DNA of 64,000 nucleotides from the NCBI RefSeq assembly GCF_008711465.1, contig NZ_VXKQ01000008.1, positions 62,001 to 126,000 on the forward strand, read 5' to 3'. Under the pieces are notes generated by a model. It worked only from the letters and a program-made list of their open reading frames with translations. It did no database searches and had not been told where the DNA came from. This document shows positions 20,670-29,758 of the stretch, piece after piece (the first letter of the stretch is position 1; every line of letters begins with the position of its first letter). This DNA comes from Francisella sp. SYW-9. Its GTDB lineage: Bacteria; Pseudomonadota; Gammaproteobacteria; Francisellales; Francisellaceae. The translations under genes and the position numbers were made by a program.

Positions 20670-21584
20670 TCAAATACCTTTCAGATACTCTTCTAGCATA
20701 TTTTTTAGAGAAATATTTAAAGACTGTGGCTCTATAACTTTGATATCAGGAAGCCATCTTTTTATAACTGGTAAAATCTCCATTTCATGACTAACTGTTA
20801 CAGATATTACTAAACCATTTTCATCTTGTTTGATAATCTTTTGCGTTGGTGAGCATGGTTTTCTAATCAAATATCTAGCTATCTCTTGAGAGACTTCTAA
20901 CTTCACTTCAAATGGTTCATTGCTCTCTTGAAACCACACATTTGTTGATTCTGTAAGCATCTTATTGATATTTCTAGTTATCTTAAAAGTTTTATCTGTG
21001 ATAAAAATATTACCAATACCTTTTAGATAGTACTTTTTGACGATCTCATTATGTACAGCCATTAGATACCAAAAGCCATCATAGTTAATAATTTTCAAAG
21101 GCCAAGCTTTGACTATATAGGTTACTTTATTTGAACTATACTCAAACTCTATCCAAAGTTGCTGACTAATAGCCGATTCTAATTGTTTAAGCTCAGCTAA
21201 GTTTGCTGATACATCTTCTATATGTAGCTTTGCATAGATTGTGTTATCTTGCTCATTTGTGATTTTAGCTAGTAACTTCTTAGTACGGCTATAAAACTGC
21301 TCACCAACACTCTCAGCAAATTTATCAAGGATTTTAAGCACAAGAGAGTCTTCCGTATTTAAGTTCTTCTCAAGTGTATAGCCTTTGATAAAGTACCATT
21401 TGCCTTTATCCTTATAGATTGGGAACATTGCTAGTCTTTCGCTAAAATCTCTTTGGATAGTTCGCACCGAGACATTAAACTCTTTAGCAATATCTTTACT
21501 AGCTACTCCCTGCCCTGTGTTTAGGATGTTTAAGATACTTACTAGTCTTGTTAGGGTTTTGTCGTAGTCGTGTTTATACAGCAT
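20670..21584 (-). CDS. WYL-domain transcriptional regulator (YafY-like)
   Basis: 304 residues. N-terminal winged helix-turn-helix of DeoR/YafY type (residues about 8-62, TRLVSILNILNTGQGVASKDIAKEFNVSVRTIQRDF in pieces), then a WYL domain around 135-210 with QLWIEFEYSS and the repeat LKIINYDGFWYLMAVH, and a C-terminal WCX extension. WYL domains often bind nucleotides or nucleic acids and frequently control phage-defence or DNA-damage genes. An AGGA sits 7 nt before the ATG. It follows directly after a PD-(D/E)XK-type gene pair on the same strand (22 bp gap), which suggests they form one unit; whether it regulates them is inference. Confidence 0.85.
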   Translation of the reverse strand: MLYKHDYDKTLTRLVSILNILNTGQGVASKDIAKEFNVSVRTIQRDFSERLAMFPIYKDKGKWYFIKGYTLEKNLNTEDSLVLKILDKFAESVGEQFYSRTKKLLAKITNEQDNTIYAKLHIEDVSANLAELKQLESAISQQLWIEFEYSSNKVTYIVKAWPLKIINYDGFWYLMAVHNEIVKKYYLKGIGNIFITDKTFKITRNINKMLTESTNVWFQESNEPFEVKLEVSQEIARYLIRKPCSPTQKIIKQDENGLVISVTVSHEMEILPVIKRWLPDIKVIEPQSLNISLKNMLEEYLKGI

Positions 21585-21606
21585 TTTGGAGTTCCTATTT
21601 ACCCAC

Positions 21607-22191
21607 TTAATTGTAGATCTTTTCTATTTCTTGCTTCTTATCAACTATCTTTTGAATATCTACCTTCACTCTTCTTATAAGATCATTGTTACTTATTCCA
21701 TCTATTTTAAAATATTTATATTTAAACACTGAGTTTTTCCCTTTAAATTGATTATAAAGCTTACATTTCTTAGATGATTTATTAGGATAGATTTTACCCT
21801 CATCAATATCATCACCAAAGCTAAACCATAGATTGTCTTTAGATATTGATTTTAATAAGTTACAAATATCTTTTTTAGAACTATCAAAAAGCTCTACAAA
21901 ATGACGATACTGATTACCTTGAATTTGTATACCAATAAAAAAATTATCATTAACTCTATACTTTATATCCACTAAACCACTGCTGTTAGTAAAACCATGA
22001 TATATAGATATATTTTTATGATTGTTCGGCTTACTCGTATACTCAACTTTACTTTTTAACTTATCAAGCTTATATAGTTCATCATATATAGCACAAGCAA
22101 AACTCTCATATAAACCTTTTAAGAAAATATCATGCATTTTAATCTCTCTTAGAGACTCTAAGTATTTATAACACTCTTCTTTTTTTATCAT
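21607..22191 (-). CDS. C-terminal part of split PD-(D/E)XK-type protein
   Basis: 194 residues if started at the ATG inside the A7 run region. This ATG has no Shine-Dalgarno and its first codons continue exactly where the upstream ORF breaks off when one A is removed from the run at 22180-22186, so it is best read as the second half of one gene of about 379 residues. Segments visible are YLESLREIKMHDIFLKGLYES and FFIGIQIQGNQYRHFVEL, the C-terminal half expected for PDDEXK_4-like proteins of unknown role. It ends 22 bp before the WYL regulator. Confidence 0.6.
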   Translation of the reverse strand: MIKKEECYKYLESLREIKMHDIFLKGLYESFACAIYDELYKLDKLKSKVEYTSKPNNHKNISIYHGFTNSSGLVDIKYRVNDNFFIGIQIQGNQYRHFVELFDSSKKDICNLLKSISKDNLWFSFGDDIDEGKIYPNKSSKKCKLYNQFKGKNSVFKYKYFKIDGISNNDLIRRVKVDIQKIVDKKQEIEKIYN

Positions 22192-22747
22192 ATAAGTTAG
22201 ATATTTGGATTACATCTATGTTGATTTTATCAATTAAATTATTTTTGATATCTGTTACAAATTTTACATAATCATCTATCAAAGACTTATGATATTCATT
22301 TTTAAACTCTAAACTTTGAAAAGCCTCTAATAAATTTTTGTATGATAATCTTATCCAACCAATATCTTTTAATTCCTTATCCGATATTTTACTCTCTTTT
22401 AGAGAGAGTAATACTAGCTTTTTATTTGCTACTTTTTTGAATTTATCAGTATATTTTTGTAGCTGCTCAATACTAGCAATACTTTTAACTTTATTCTCAA
22501 TAAGAACAAGAGTATCACCAAGCTTAAAAGATATATCTATATTTTGTTTTTCTCTTTGGATTTTTTCTATTTTATTACTATTTGATAACTCTAATTTTTC
22601 TGAGAAAAACTTACCCAACTGCTCAAAATAAGTTTCTAATACCCATGCTATAAAGTTACTATGAAAAAGTTCTTTTGAACTTAACGACATATTGAATATT
22701 GGTGATTTTTTTAAATCCTTTATCCAATTGCTTTCTATATTTCCCAT
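22166..22747 (-). CDS. N-terminal part of split PD-(D/E)XK nuclease-like protein
   Basis: 193 residues. KELFHSNFIAWVLETYF near the N-terminus, DISFKLGDTLVLIENKV (about 72-88) with the Asp and the Glu-x-Lys of a PD-(D/E)XK nuclease core, then QLQKYTDKFKK match the PDDEXK_4-type superfamily, which includes restriction-like and defence-associated nucleases. The ORF ends soon after a run of seven A (T7 on the + strand, 22180-22186). With six A the frame would continue into the next ORF. This looks like a slippage frameshift: a broken gene, a phase-variable gene, or one read through by transcriptional slippage. Confidence 0.65.
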   Translation of the reverse strand: MGNIESNWIKDLKKSPIFNMSLSSKELFHSNFIAWVLETYFEQLGKFFSEKLELSNSNKIEKIQREKQNIDISFKLGDTLVLIENKVKSIASIEQLQKYTDKFKKVANKKLVLLSLKESKISDKELKDIGWIRLSYKNLLEAFQSLEFKNEYHKSLIDDYVKFVTDIKNNLIDKINIDVIQISNLYDKKRRVL

Positions 22748-22835
22748 AACTTTTCAATCTCCTTTTAAACACCTACAAACCATAATACACCACAACCATG
22801 ACAATACCATGTCGTAAAATCTTCTTTACTCTTCT

Positions 22836-22911
22836 TAAAACACAATTAAACCTTTTGAGAATTTTATTGTTCTAGTTAGTCATTGAGCAAAGATTTTATA
22901 GTTGTGTTTTA
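22836..22911. repeat. long-loop inverted repeat
   Basis: TAAAACACAA (22836-22845) and TTGTGTTTTA (22902-22911) are perfect 10-bp complements, with partial extension to 12 of 15, around a 56-nt loop. It lies in the 233-bp gap between the PD-(D/E)XK-like gene and the FUSC-like gene. Function unknown; it may be a structured 3' region. Confidence 0.4.
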
Positions 22912-22980
22912 GATGTTTTTGTAAGATTTAAATTATAGTAGTATAGATCTGATATATGATGGACTTATGTCACAACTCAA

Positions 22981-23508
22981 CTAACTAGTCCGTATCTTAA
23001 AAATTCGACTAATAAAGATAAAAAATAATGCTATTGCAGTACCACTGAAAGTCTCAATCAAACGTAATCCAGTATTCACAAAAGGTGAATAATTAGGTTG
23101 ATATAATCCTAATGCAACTATCACTCCAGCATTAGCACTACTCATTTTCACAGCATTTTCAAGACCAATACTTGCTGTAATAAAAACACTAATAGCGACA
23201 GCTAAGATCATAATCCAATAATAATAGCCAAAAATAAATGTAAAAATAAAGGCTGTAACTCCTCCAATGATCGATCCTACAAATATTTGAAAAGCTGCAG
23301 AATACGAATCTTCAACACTTAGTTGTAATATTGTAGAAACGGTAATCAAACACCAGAAACCTCCGATAATTGACTGTCCTTTATGTAATAAATCAGAGAC
23401 ATAAAAACCAAATAAGAAACATAAACAAGCAGCTATAGCAATCTCAAAGCTTATGTATATATTTTTATATGTCTGTGGTACTTTGTAATATCTATTTAAA
23501 ATTTTCAT
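22981..23508 (-). CDS. FUSC-like / aromatic acid exporter-type membrane protein
   Basis: 175 residues with about five or six hydrophobic helices and short loops. The pattern GGFWCLITVSTILQLSVEDSYSAAFQIFVGSIIGG (shown here in segments: GFWCLITVSTIL, AAFQIFVGSIIGG) resembles the fusaric acid resistance/aromatic acid exporter repeat, where conserved residues pack the first membrane domain. There is only one membrane unit and no cytoplasmic domain, so it is shorter than typical FusB. AAGG lies 8 nt before the ATG, which overlaps the recC end by 17 bp, so it is translated from the recC message. The overlap is probably accidental as to function. Confidence 0.7.
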   Translation of the reverse strand: MKILNRYYKVPQTYKNIYISFEIAIAACLCFLFGFYVSDLLHKGQSIIGGFWCLITVSTILQLSVEDSYSAAFQIFVGSIIGGVTAFIFTFIFGYYYWIMILAVAISVFITASIGLENAVKMSSANAGVIVALGLYQPNYSPFVNTGLRLIETFSGTAIALFFIFISRIFKIRTS

Positions 23509-26500
23509 TTATAACCTTAAAAAAATCTCGATAAATTTCTTCGCCTTCAAAATCCTCAACTTTTGGGAACTTTGTATAGAAAAGTTTAAAATATCTATCA
23601 TCTTCTAAAGCACTAAAACTATACTCCGAAGATTTTATAACACCTTGCCATGCATTTAATCTATCACTATTATTTTCATGATTATAAATAGCTTCTGCCA
23701 AAGCTAAATGTACTAATTTAACTTCAGATACTATTTGCTCAGCCTTTCTTATATAGTGCTCAAGCACTTGCTTAGATGTTGCATACTGAATATTCTCAAA
23801 CCTAAATTCTTCAACCTTATTATCCTTTAATCCATAATATACAGCTGAAATATCTCTTTGCTCAATATGCGACACCATTAGTGCTGTTAAATATAGCTCG
23901 AATTTTTTTGTTATACTCAAACGAGAAGTAGTAGATAACAAAACATAATTATCTTTAATATAACAACTTATTTCTAGCTCATATCCAGCGATATCTTGAA
24001 AAAATGTGCGTTGTTGATAGCTTTCTAAACCTATCTCTTGTATTAGAGCTTTTATACTTTCAACTTCAGAATCTAACTCTATATCTGTAAGTAATGATTC
24101 TGGAAATTTACCACTTAATTTTGCTGTTTTAATTGTTAAACTATTATCTCTATTATCTTTCAAAACATCAAATAACTCTTGCTTTAAGCTATACTTCTCA
24201 AGACTATCAATATCAAATGGCTCACTATCTTCTAACTCTTCAAAATTATCTTCAAGATATAAATCTAAACTATAGTTTGTGTATGCTTTTAAAGGATTTT
24301 CAAAAATCTTAGCTAATTTAGATATTGTGAGGCTTTGAGGTAATTTGGTATTTATATTAATACTATTGTCATTCTCACGCAGGTGGGAATCTCTTAAATT
24401 TATCCCATCACTACTGAGATACTCTCGGTCACTGAGCGGAGTCGAATGTGCGCGGGTATGACTATGCTCTTTATTGATGGATTCCGTGGTCAATCCTGAC
24501 AGAATGACAGAATTATTAGCACTCCCCTTCGCTTCGTGAAGGGATGGATTGCGTAAGCAAGACGGGGTAGTTTTTTTAAAATCATAAAAAGGCTTAGGTT
24601 CCGCCTGTAACAAATTAAGCCACGCATTATCATAGCTTCTATATTCTTCGGAATAGCATTTTGGACTAAAAGCATGTAATGGATACTCTTTTATATCACT
24701 AACTATATTCTTCCTTTCAGGTTTATGTTTCTGCTTCTCTTTAATTTCGTCCTCAAATGTATACCAATTATAATTTGCTCTCAAATAGCTAATTAATTCT
24801 TTAAGAACTAAGCTAGGCTGTTGCTCAACATTAGTCTTAACACTTCTACCTAGATAGCTAAAATATAAGTAATCTCGAGCTGATAGTATTGCTTCTAAAA
24901 ATAAGTACCTATCATCATCTCGCTTCGTTCTATCACAGGCTCTTCTACCTAACCTTGCCATTAAATCAAAACTAATAGCTGACTCTTGACGTGGAAATTT
25001 ACCATTATTTAAGCCAAGCATCGCTACAACTTTAAATGGAATACTCCGCATGGGTGTCATTGAGCAAAAAGTAACTTTACCATTAAGAAAGTGGTTATTA
25101 ATAATCGGCTCAGATAACTGTGAGATTAAACAATATCTAATTGTATATAAATCAATAAGTATATCAGCAGATATTTCTTTAGCAGTCTCAATTGTCCTAG
25201 CTATAATATCTTTTATTTTTTTAGCAATATATTGTTCTTCTTGTGTAATGTCAAAAACATTATCAAACATCTCTAAAAGATAACTATGCCAATCCTCAAG
25301 GCTCCTAGTTTCAAGTAGTTCCTCAGAGTGTGCTGCTAAAAGCTCTAATAACTCATATAACCCTCCTAATTCAGCTACTTCACTACCCTCGATAATAGGT
25401 ACAGTCATCAGCTGATCCAACTCCTGAAAATCCATATCAATTCCCCTTTGGCACGAAGGGGTGGCAGTCGCAGACTGACGGGGTAGTTTTAAATCAACAA
25501 CATAATTATCATCACTATAGCTAAACCCAAGCATTAATCTCTTTAGCCCCCAGCTCCATGAGAATGTCTCCCCATCATTACTATGATGGATACACGCCTC
25601 TTTTAGCCAATAGCGTATAGTTTCTAATTGCTCATTTGAGATTTTAAATTTATGCTGTATTGCTGGAACTGATAAGTAATCTAATATTTTATTAACCTCA
25701 AAATCACTCTCTGGCAACTGTAGAAGTTCTATAAAACTAGCAGCTAATGGCTCTGAATCAAGTAGCGTTCTATCTGCTATTGAACACGGTAGCTTTTTAT
25801 CTTCCGCATATCTAGAGAAAACACTATCAATATATGGTGAATAATCCTCAATATTCGGACACATTACCAAAATATCGCGAGGTTTGATATTAGGATTATC
25901 ATTTATCATATCCAAAAGTCTATCATGTAGCACTTGTACTTCTCTAAGAGGACTGTGACAAGAGTTAATACTTATTGATATATCTTTTTGATGTGAGTAG
26001 TTTTGACAATTAAGTTCAAGTAAATTGCGTTGTAGACTGACTAGTTGACTTTGATTATTATCTTCAAGCTTTGCAAAATTCAAATAATCATTATCAAATT
26101 TCTCAAATATTTCTAGCTCATTTTTTTCTTCATTATCTAATAATTCACTAAAAAACTCTTTGCCCTGCTGACCTAAATTTGCTAAAAGTGGCTGGATCTC
26201 ATAATCATCATTATCTAGCCAAACAGAAACTTTATCTTTCTTTAAATCATACCAATATTCACTACATGGATTAATATACAAAATATTCACATCAATGTGC
26301 TTAGCTAATGCAAATATGAAATTAAGATTTTTCTTTGAAATACTATTTATACCAAAAATATAGATACTATTAGGAACATTTATATTTTTCAAACTTTCTT
26401 TGCTTAATAACTCTAATGCTTGAGCTTGTATTTTATATGGAGTTGCTGGAACTTCTTCAACTAGTCTTTGCCAAAGTTGCATTTGCCAAAGCTCATCGAC

Positions 26501-26965
26501 TTCTTCTTTAGTAGGATTTATAAATTTGTTTTGTTCCCAAACTTCTAACCAATCAGTACGATAAGCTAGATATTTTGAAAAAACTTCAGCTATTTTTGCT
26601 GATAATTGATATTTTTTTAGATCACTATTTTTATAATATTCTTTAAGCTTATCATTATCAATATCATCTAAATGTTTAAAAACTCGCCAAGCTAATATAT
26701 CTTTTGTATAAGCTTTTTTATATTCATGATTTTTCGTTAACTCATAGCAAATATCTAAAATATAACCATTAATCATGTCGTACTTGAGATTCATAGCAAT
26801 ATCGCGTGTTTCTGCTAACTGCATACTCAGCCAATGTTGCATACCACGGCTACCAACTATTAATTGTGTTGGTGTAAATAAATCTTTTTTCTCAAGATCT
26901 AAGAGCTTAGATAAAACTCTAACCAAATACTCTAGCTTATTTGATGGATAGGTATATAGTGACAT
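23492..26965 (-). CDS. recC: exodeoxyribonuclease V subunit RecC, with two repeat-derived insertions
   Basis: 1157 residues. Chi-recognition and scaffold subunit of RecBCD. Conserved blocks visible: VGSRGMQHWLSMQLAE (about 43-58), PRDILVMCPNIEDYSPYI, NGKVTFCSMTPMRSIPFKVVAMLGLN, RRACDRTKRDDDRYLFLEAILSARDYLYFSYLGRS (in pieces). Two insertions stand out: residues about 493-509 (LPRQSATATPSCQRG), encoded by the same 50-bp element as in recB, and residues about 798-867, rich in Ser, Asn and His, encoded by four tandem palindromic modules. Both are in frame and fall between conserved blocks. The gene is 6.7 kb from recB on the same strand, with accessory genes between. No clear Shine-Dalgarno. Confidence 0.95.
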   Translation of the reverse strand: MSLYTYPSNKLEYLVRVLSKLLDLEKKDLFTPTQLIVGSRGMQHWLSMQLAETRDIAMNLKYDMINGYILDICYELTKNHEYKKAYTKDILAWRVFKHLDDIDNDKLKEYYKNSDLKKYQLSAKIAEVFSKYLAYRTDWLEVWEQNKFINPTKEEVDELWQMQLWQRLVEEVPATPYKIQAQALELLSKESLKNINVPNSIYIFGINSISKKNLNFIFALAKHIDVNILYINPCSEYWYDLKKDKVSVWLDNDDYEIQPLLANLGQQGKEFFSELLDNEEKNELEIFEKFDNDYLNFAKLEDNNQSQLVSLQRNLLELNCQNYSHQKDISISINSCHSPLREVQVLHDRLLDMINDNPNIKPRDILVMCPNIEDYSPYIDSVFSRYAEDKKLPCSIADRTLLDSEPLAASFIELLQLPESDFEVNKILDYLSVPAIQHKFKISNEQLETIRYWLKEACIHHSNDGETFSWSWGLKRLMLGFSYSDDNYVVDLKLPRQSATATPSCQRGIDMDFQELDQLMTVPIIEGSEVAELGGLYELLELLAAHSEELLETRSLEDWHSYLLEMFDNVFDITQEEQYIAKKIKDIIARTIETAKEISADILIDLYTIRYCLISQLSEPIINNHFLNGKVTFCSMTPMRSIPFKVVAMLGLNNGKFPRQESAISFDLMARLGRRACDRTKRDDDRYLFLEAILSARDYLYFSYLGRSVKTNVEQQPSLVLKELISYLRANYNWYTFEDEIKEKQKHKPERKNIVSDIKEYPLHAFSPKCYSEEYRSYDNAWLNLLQAEPKPFYDFKKTTPSCLRNPSLHEAKGSANNSVILSGLTTESINKEHSHTRAHSTPLSDREYLSSDGINLRDSHLRENDNSININTKLPQSLTISKLAKIFENPLKAYTNYSLDLYLEDNFEELEDSEPFDIDSLEKYSLKQELFDVLKDNRDNSLTIKTAKLSGKFPESLLTDIELDSEVESIKALIQEIGLESYQQRTFFQDIAGYELEISCYIKDNYVLLSTTSRLSITKKFELYLTALMVSHIEQRDISAVYYGLKDNKVEEFRFENIQYATSKQVLEHYIRKAEQIVSEVKLVHLALAEAIYNHENNSDRLNAWQGVIKSSEYSFSALEDDRYFKLFYTKFPKVEDFEGEEIYRDFFKVINENFK
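24368..24512. repeat. composite palindromic-repeat cluster inside recC
   Basis: Three modules in series: 24368-24393 (GTCATTCTCAC-GCAG-GTGGGAATCTC), about 24427-24452 (CACTGAGCGGAGTCGAATGTG) and about 24477-24511 (GGATTCCGTGGTC, then AGAATGACA). The last resembles, in reverse orientation, the 29-bp modules at 20510-20587. The sequence looks like intergenic repeat DNA but reads as open coding sequence on the minus strand. Confidence 0.75.
24521..24573. repeat. diverged copy of the 50-bp palindromic element in recC
   Basis: CCCCTTC and GAAGGG form the first hairpin, TTGC-GTAA-GCAA the second, followed by GACGGGGTAGTTT, the same order as the 50-bp elements at 15603 and 25440. It is read in a different codon phase from those two, yet remains open in RecC. 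Confidence 0.8.
25440..25489. repeat. 50-bp palindromic element inside recC
   Basis: Same structure and same reading phase as 15603-15652 in recB, differing at only two bases (one in each hairpin loop). The encoded peptide LPRQSATATPSCQRG differs from the RecB one at two residues. Confidence 0.9.
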
Positions 26966-27046
26966 TTTTCTTAGATAAGAATACTTGTAGATAATATTTT
27001 AACAAATAAATCTAGACTATAGTTTAGTTATTTTTTGGAAAATCTT

Positions 27047-27475
27047 TTATTGCTGATAAAAACTAACTCCTTTATTTATTTGACAGTTTATACTGTAACC
27101 TTTGTCCATTGCTGAAAAATCACTAGCATTAAGAGTTTTTGTATTAATTGCTAAATTTCCTTTAGAATCAAGCTTATATGATACACTCTCATAAGTAGGT
27201 TTACCTTTGTAACGAGGATTGTTTACTGTAAAATGTAGATCTGAAAAACTTATATTCTTAGAAGACTCATACATTACTGCATCAGGAGAAAAAGAAGCTT
27301 TTAGATCCATCTTTTTCATATCCATTACTTTTGAAGAACAATTTTTAAAATCAATTGCAACAGTAAATCTATTTCCTTGATTTAATGATTTCTCAATGTC
27401 TTTAAAGCTATTAAGCTTCGTAGATGCAAACACAAAAACTGGCAATAAGCTAAGAACTACTAAAACCTTTTTCAT
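27047..27475 (-). CDS. VirK-like secreted protein
   Basis: 142 residues with a clear signal peptide (MKKVLVVLSLLPVFVFA, cleavage about residue 17). The mature part begins LNSFKDIEKSLNQGNRFTV and has VAIDFKNCSSKV, resembling the small periplasmic VirK family (FxDLxxALxxGxxV, DxxxC). Two cysteines (about 45 and 133) could form a disulfide. VirK-like proteins have been linked to virulence in some bacteria without a defined activity. Single gene between a glutamate-synthase-like gene and recC; no obvious partner. Confidence 0.6.
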   Translation of the reverse strand: MKKVLVVLSLLPVFVFASTKLNSFKDIEKSLNQGNRFTVAIDFKNCSSKVMDMKKMDLKASFSPDAVMYESSKNISFSDLHFTVNNPRYKGKPTYESVSYKLDSKGNLAINTKTLNASDFSAMDKGYSINCQINKGVSFYQQ

Positions 27476-27566
27476 AAGCTACAATTAATTATCAATTGGT
27501 ATAATATCAGTATCACCTTTTAATTCATCATTAGTCAATATATTAACAGCACTAACTGAATTACAC

Positions 27567-29153
27567 TCAAAAAGAATCCGCTGAAGATTTTTCCCATGAT
27601 CTCTTAAATGTCTTTGGAATATTACCTTCAACTAAGCAGTTTTCAGAAATAAAATCATATAAATCAATATATGACTTAACTTCGTTTACAGATATACGTT
27701 TTTTCAGATTTTCAGGTCCAACATCTTTAGCAGAAGTTAAGCCCATAGCTCCTATAATTTCAGCACATGATCTAATAGTTGCTTTATGGAAATTATAAAC
27801 ACGATGCTTTTTATCATCTACAACTAGGGCTTTCTCTAAACGAGGGTTTTGAGTAGCTACACCAACAGGACAAGTATTGTTGTTACATTGGCGAGACTGA
27901 ATACATCCAACAGTCAACATCATAGCTCTAGCTGAGTTACAAGTATCAGCGCCCATAGCGAATAGCCTCACCATATCAAATCCCGAAGCAACTTTACTAC
28001 TCGCTACGATACGAATCTCATCTCTTATTCCACAGCCCACTAAAGCATTATGAACAAAAACCACACTATCCTCTAGAGGCATACCAATATGATTAGCAAA
28101 CTCTACAGGAGCTGCACCTGTCCCTCCATCTGCACCATCAACAGTTATAAAGTCTGGTTTTATACCAGTCTCTAGCATTGCTTTACATATAGCTAGAAAC
28201 TCAATATGGCTTCCAATACATAACTTAAACCCAACAGGCTTACCACTTGATAAATCTCTTAACTCTTTTATAAAATAACAAAGTTCTTTAGGTGTCGAAA
28301 AGGCACTATGTGCAGGGGGAGATAATACATCCTGACCCATAGGTACACCTCTAATCTTAGCAATCTCTGGTGTAATTTTAGCAGCTGGCAAAACCCCTCC
28401 ATGAGATGGCTTTGCCCCTTGAGATAGCTTAATTTCTATCATTTTTACATTTTCTAAATTAGCCCTCTCAGCAAATTTTTCAGGTGAGAATTTACCATCT
28501 TCTGTACGACAACTGAAATACCCTGTACCTACTTGATAAACAAGATCACCTCCTTGTAAGTGATAGTCTGTTAAACCACCCTCACCAGTACTATGACAAA
28601 AGCCTCCTAGCTTAGCACCTTTATTTAAAGCCATAATAGCATTTCCAGATAAAGCTCCAAAGCTCATCGAAGAAATATTTAAATGCGATGCCATATATGG
28701 CTGCTTACAATCAGGCCCCCCAAATTTAACACGCGTTTCAACTTCGTCTAAATGCTTTGGTGCTAGTGAATGTGTTACCCATTCATACCCTATTTTATAA
28801 ATATCCTTCTCTGTACCAAAAGCCCCTGTATCATTAACTCCTTTAGCACGACGATAAATAGTAGAACGTTGCTCTCGATTAAAAGGCTTCTCACTTTCAT
28901 TATCAGCAATAAAATACTGCTGAATTTCCGGACGTAAAAACTCCAAGATATAACGGATGTGTCCAAGTATAGGAAAGTTCCTTAAAATAGAATGACTTTT
29001 TTGAGAAAGATCATACACTGCAATTACTACTAAAATTGCTATAAAACCAATACTAAACCATATTGAGGCATGAAATAAAGAAAGAGATAATAAAACTATT
29101 ATTACGAAAATGCCTAAACCAATATACCATTTTCTACGTTCACTTATATGCAT
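27567..29153 (-). CDS. FMN-binding glutamate synthase-like protein (GltB central domain, membrane anchored)
   Basis: 528 residues. Two N-terminal hydrophobic segments (about 10-45) anchor the protein, followed by the glutamate synthase alpha-subunit FMN/Fe-S domain: MASHLNISSMSFGALSGNAI, CHSTGEGGLTDYHLQGGDLVYQVGTGYFSCR (in pieces), KLSQGAKPSHGGVLP, TVDGADGGTGAAP and the cluster-type cysteines in CIQSRQCNNNTCPVGVATQNP. It lacks the glutaminase domain of true GltB. Such stand-alone proteins are common; their reaction is not established. Alpha/beta barrel on the cytoplasmic side is assumed. Confidence 0.9.
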   Translation of the reverse strand: MHISERRKWYIGLGIFVIIVLLSLSLFHASIWFSIGFIAILVVIAVYDLSQKSHSILRNFPILGHIRYILEFLRPEIQQYFIADNESEKPFNREQRSTIYRRAKGVNDTGAFGTEKDIYKIGYEWVTHSLAPKHLDEVETRVKFGGPDCKQPYMASHLNISSMSFGALSGNAIMALNKGAKLGGFCHSTGEGGLTDYHLQGGDLVYQVGTGYFSCRTEDGKFSPEKFAERANLENVKMIEIKLSQGAKPSHGGVLPAAKITPEIAKIRGVPMGQDVLSPPAHSAFSTPKELCYFIKELRDLSSGKPVGFKLCIGSHIEFLAICKAMLETGIKPDFITVDGADGGTGAAPVEFANHIGMPLEDSVVFVHNALVGCGIRDEIRIVASSKVASGFDMVRLFAMGADTCNSARAMMLTVGCIQSRQCNNNTCPVGVATQNPRLEKALVVDDKKHRVYNFHKATIRSCAEIIGAMGLTSAKDVGPENLKKRISVNEVKSYIDLYDFISENCLVEGNIPKTFKRSWEKSSADSF

Positions 29154-29245
29154 AGGAGATTTTCCACAAAAGCTATTTAAATCTTATAATAATAATGCTC
29201 TTCAAAAGTAGATTTTGCAATAAGAGCAGGATAAATATTTAAACT

Positions 29246-29659
29246 CTATTTAGGTATAATAGTCTCATCTTCTGTAGGTGTTGATTCCACTGATGTAAAA
29301 TCTGCTGGATAGGAAATATCAATATCATGATTTAAAGCTATTGGATTACTTGAATATACTGACTTTATAGGTGGTGAAGATAGTTTACGTCTAGGAGTAG
29401 GTAATGCAGTAGCATAAATATTATAATCATTACCACACTCTACTTCACCCACACTTGCTCTAGTTTGTCCTGAGAAAGCAATATTTCTGTAATCCTGATC
29501 CTTTTTGGTATTAACCATATTTAAAACTACTCTATCTGAGTCATTATAAACACTTGGTTTAATCCTTATATATACATTACAAAGGTTCCCATCTGCGAAG
29601 ACAAATATAGGCAACATTATTATGCTTGATAATAAGAGTGTACATTTAAACAATTTCAT
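29246..29659 (-). CDS. secreted protein of unknown function
   Basis: 137 residues with a signal peptide (MKLFKCTLLLSSIIMLPIFVFA, about 22 residues). The mature part has two cysteines (CNVYIRIKP and VECGNDYN) probably disulfide-bonded, beta-strand-rich composition and a proline/serine-rich tail (PTPRRKLSSPPIKS). No family recognised. It is in a row of small exported proteins (27.0-30.2 kb) but spacing of about 100 bp on both sides gives no operon evidence. Confidence 0.6.
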   Translation of the reverse strand: MKLFKCTLLLSSIIMLPIFVFADGNLCNVYIRIKPSVYNDSDRVVLNMVNTKKDQDYRNIAFSGQTRASVGEVECGNDYNIYATALPTPRRKLSSPPIKSVYSSNPIALNHDIDISYPADFTSVESTPTEDETIIPK

Positions 29660-29758
29660 TATTTATAATTTCTTATATTGTTTGGTAATAAAATACTATT
29701 ATCAACAACCTAAAACAAGTGATAAGCTAAAAAGTAGCCTCTGAATTTAAAAGATATA

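Noticed and set aside
22166-22191. Programmed -1 ribosomal frameshift at the A7 run
   Set aside because: The required shift is +1 in sense, and the slippery heptamer would be in the wrong phase; slippage or mutation is the better explanation.
27480-27566. Open frame between the glutamate-synthase-like gene and the VirK-like gene
   Set aside because: About 30 codons with no ATG and overlapping the upstream stop; such lengths arise often by chance in AT-rich DNA.
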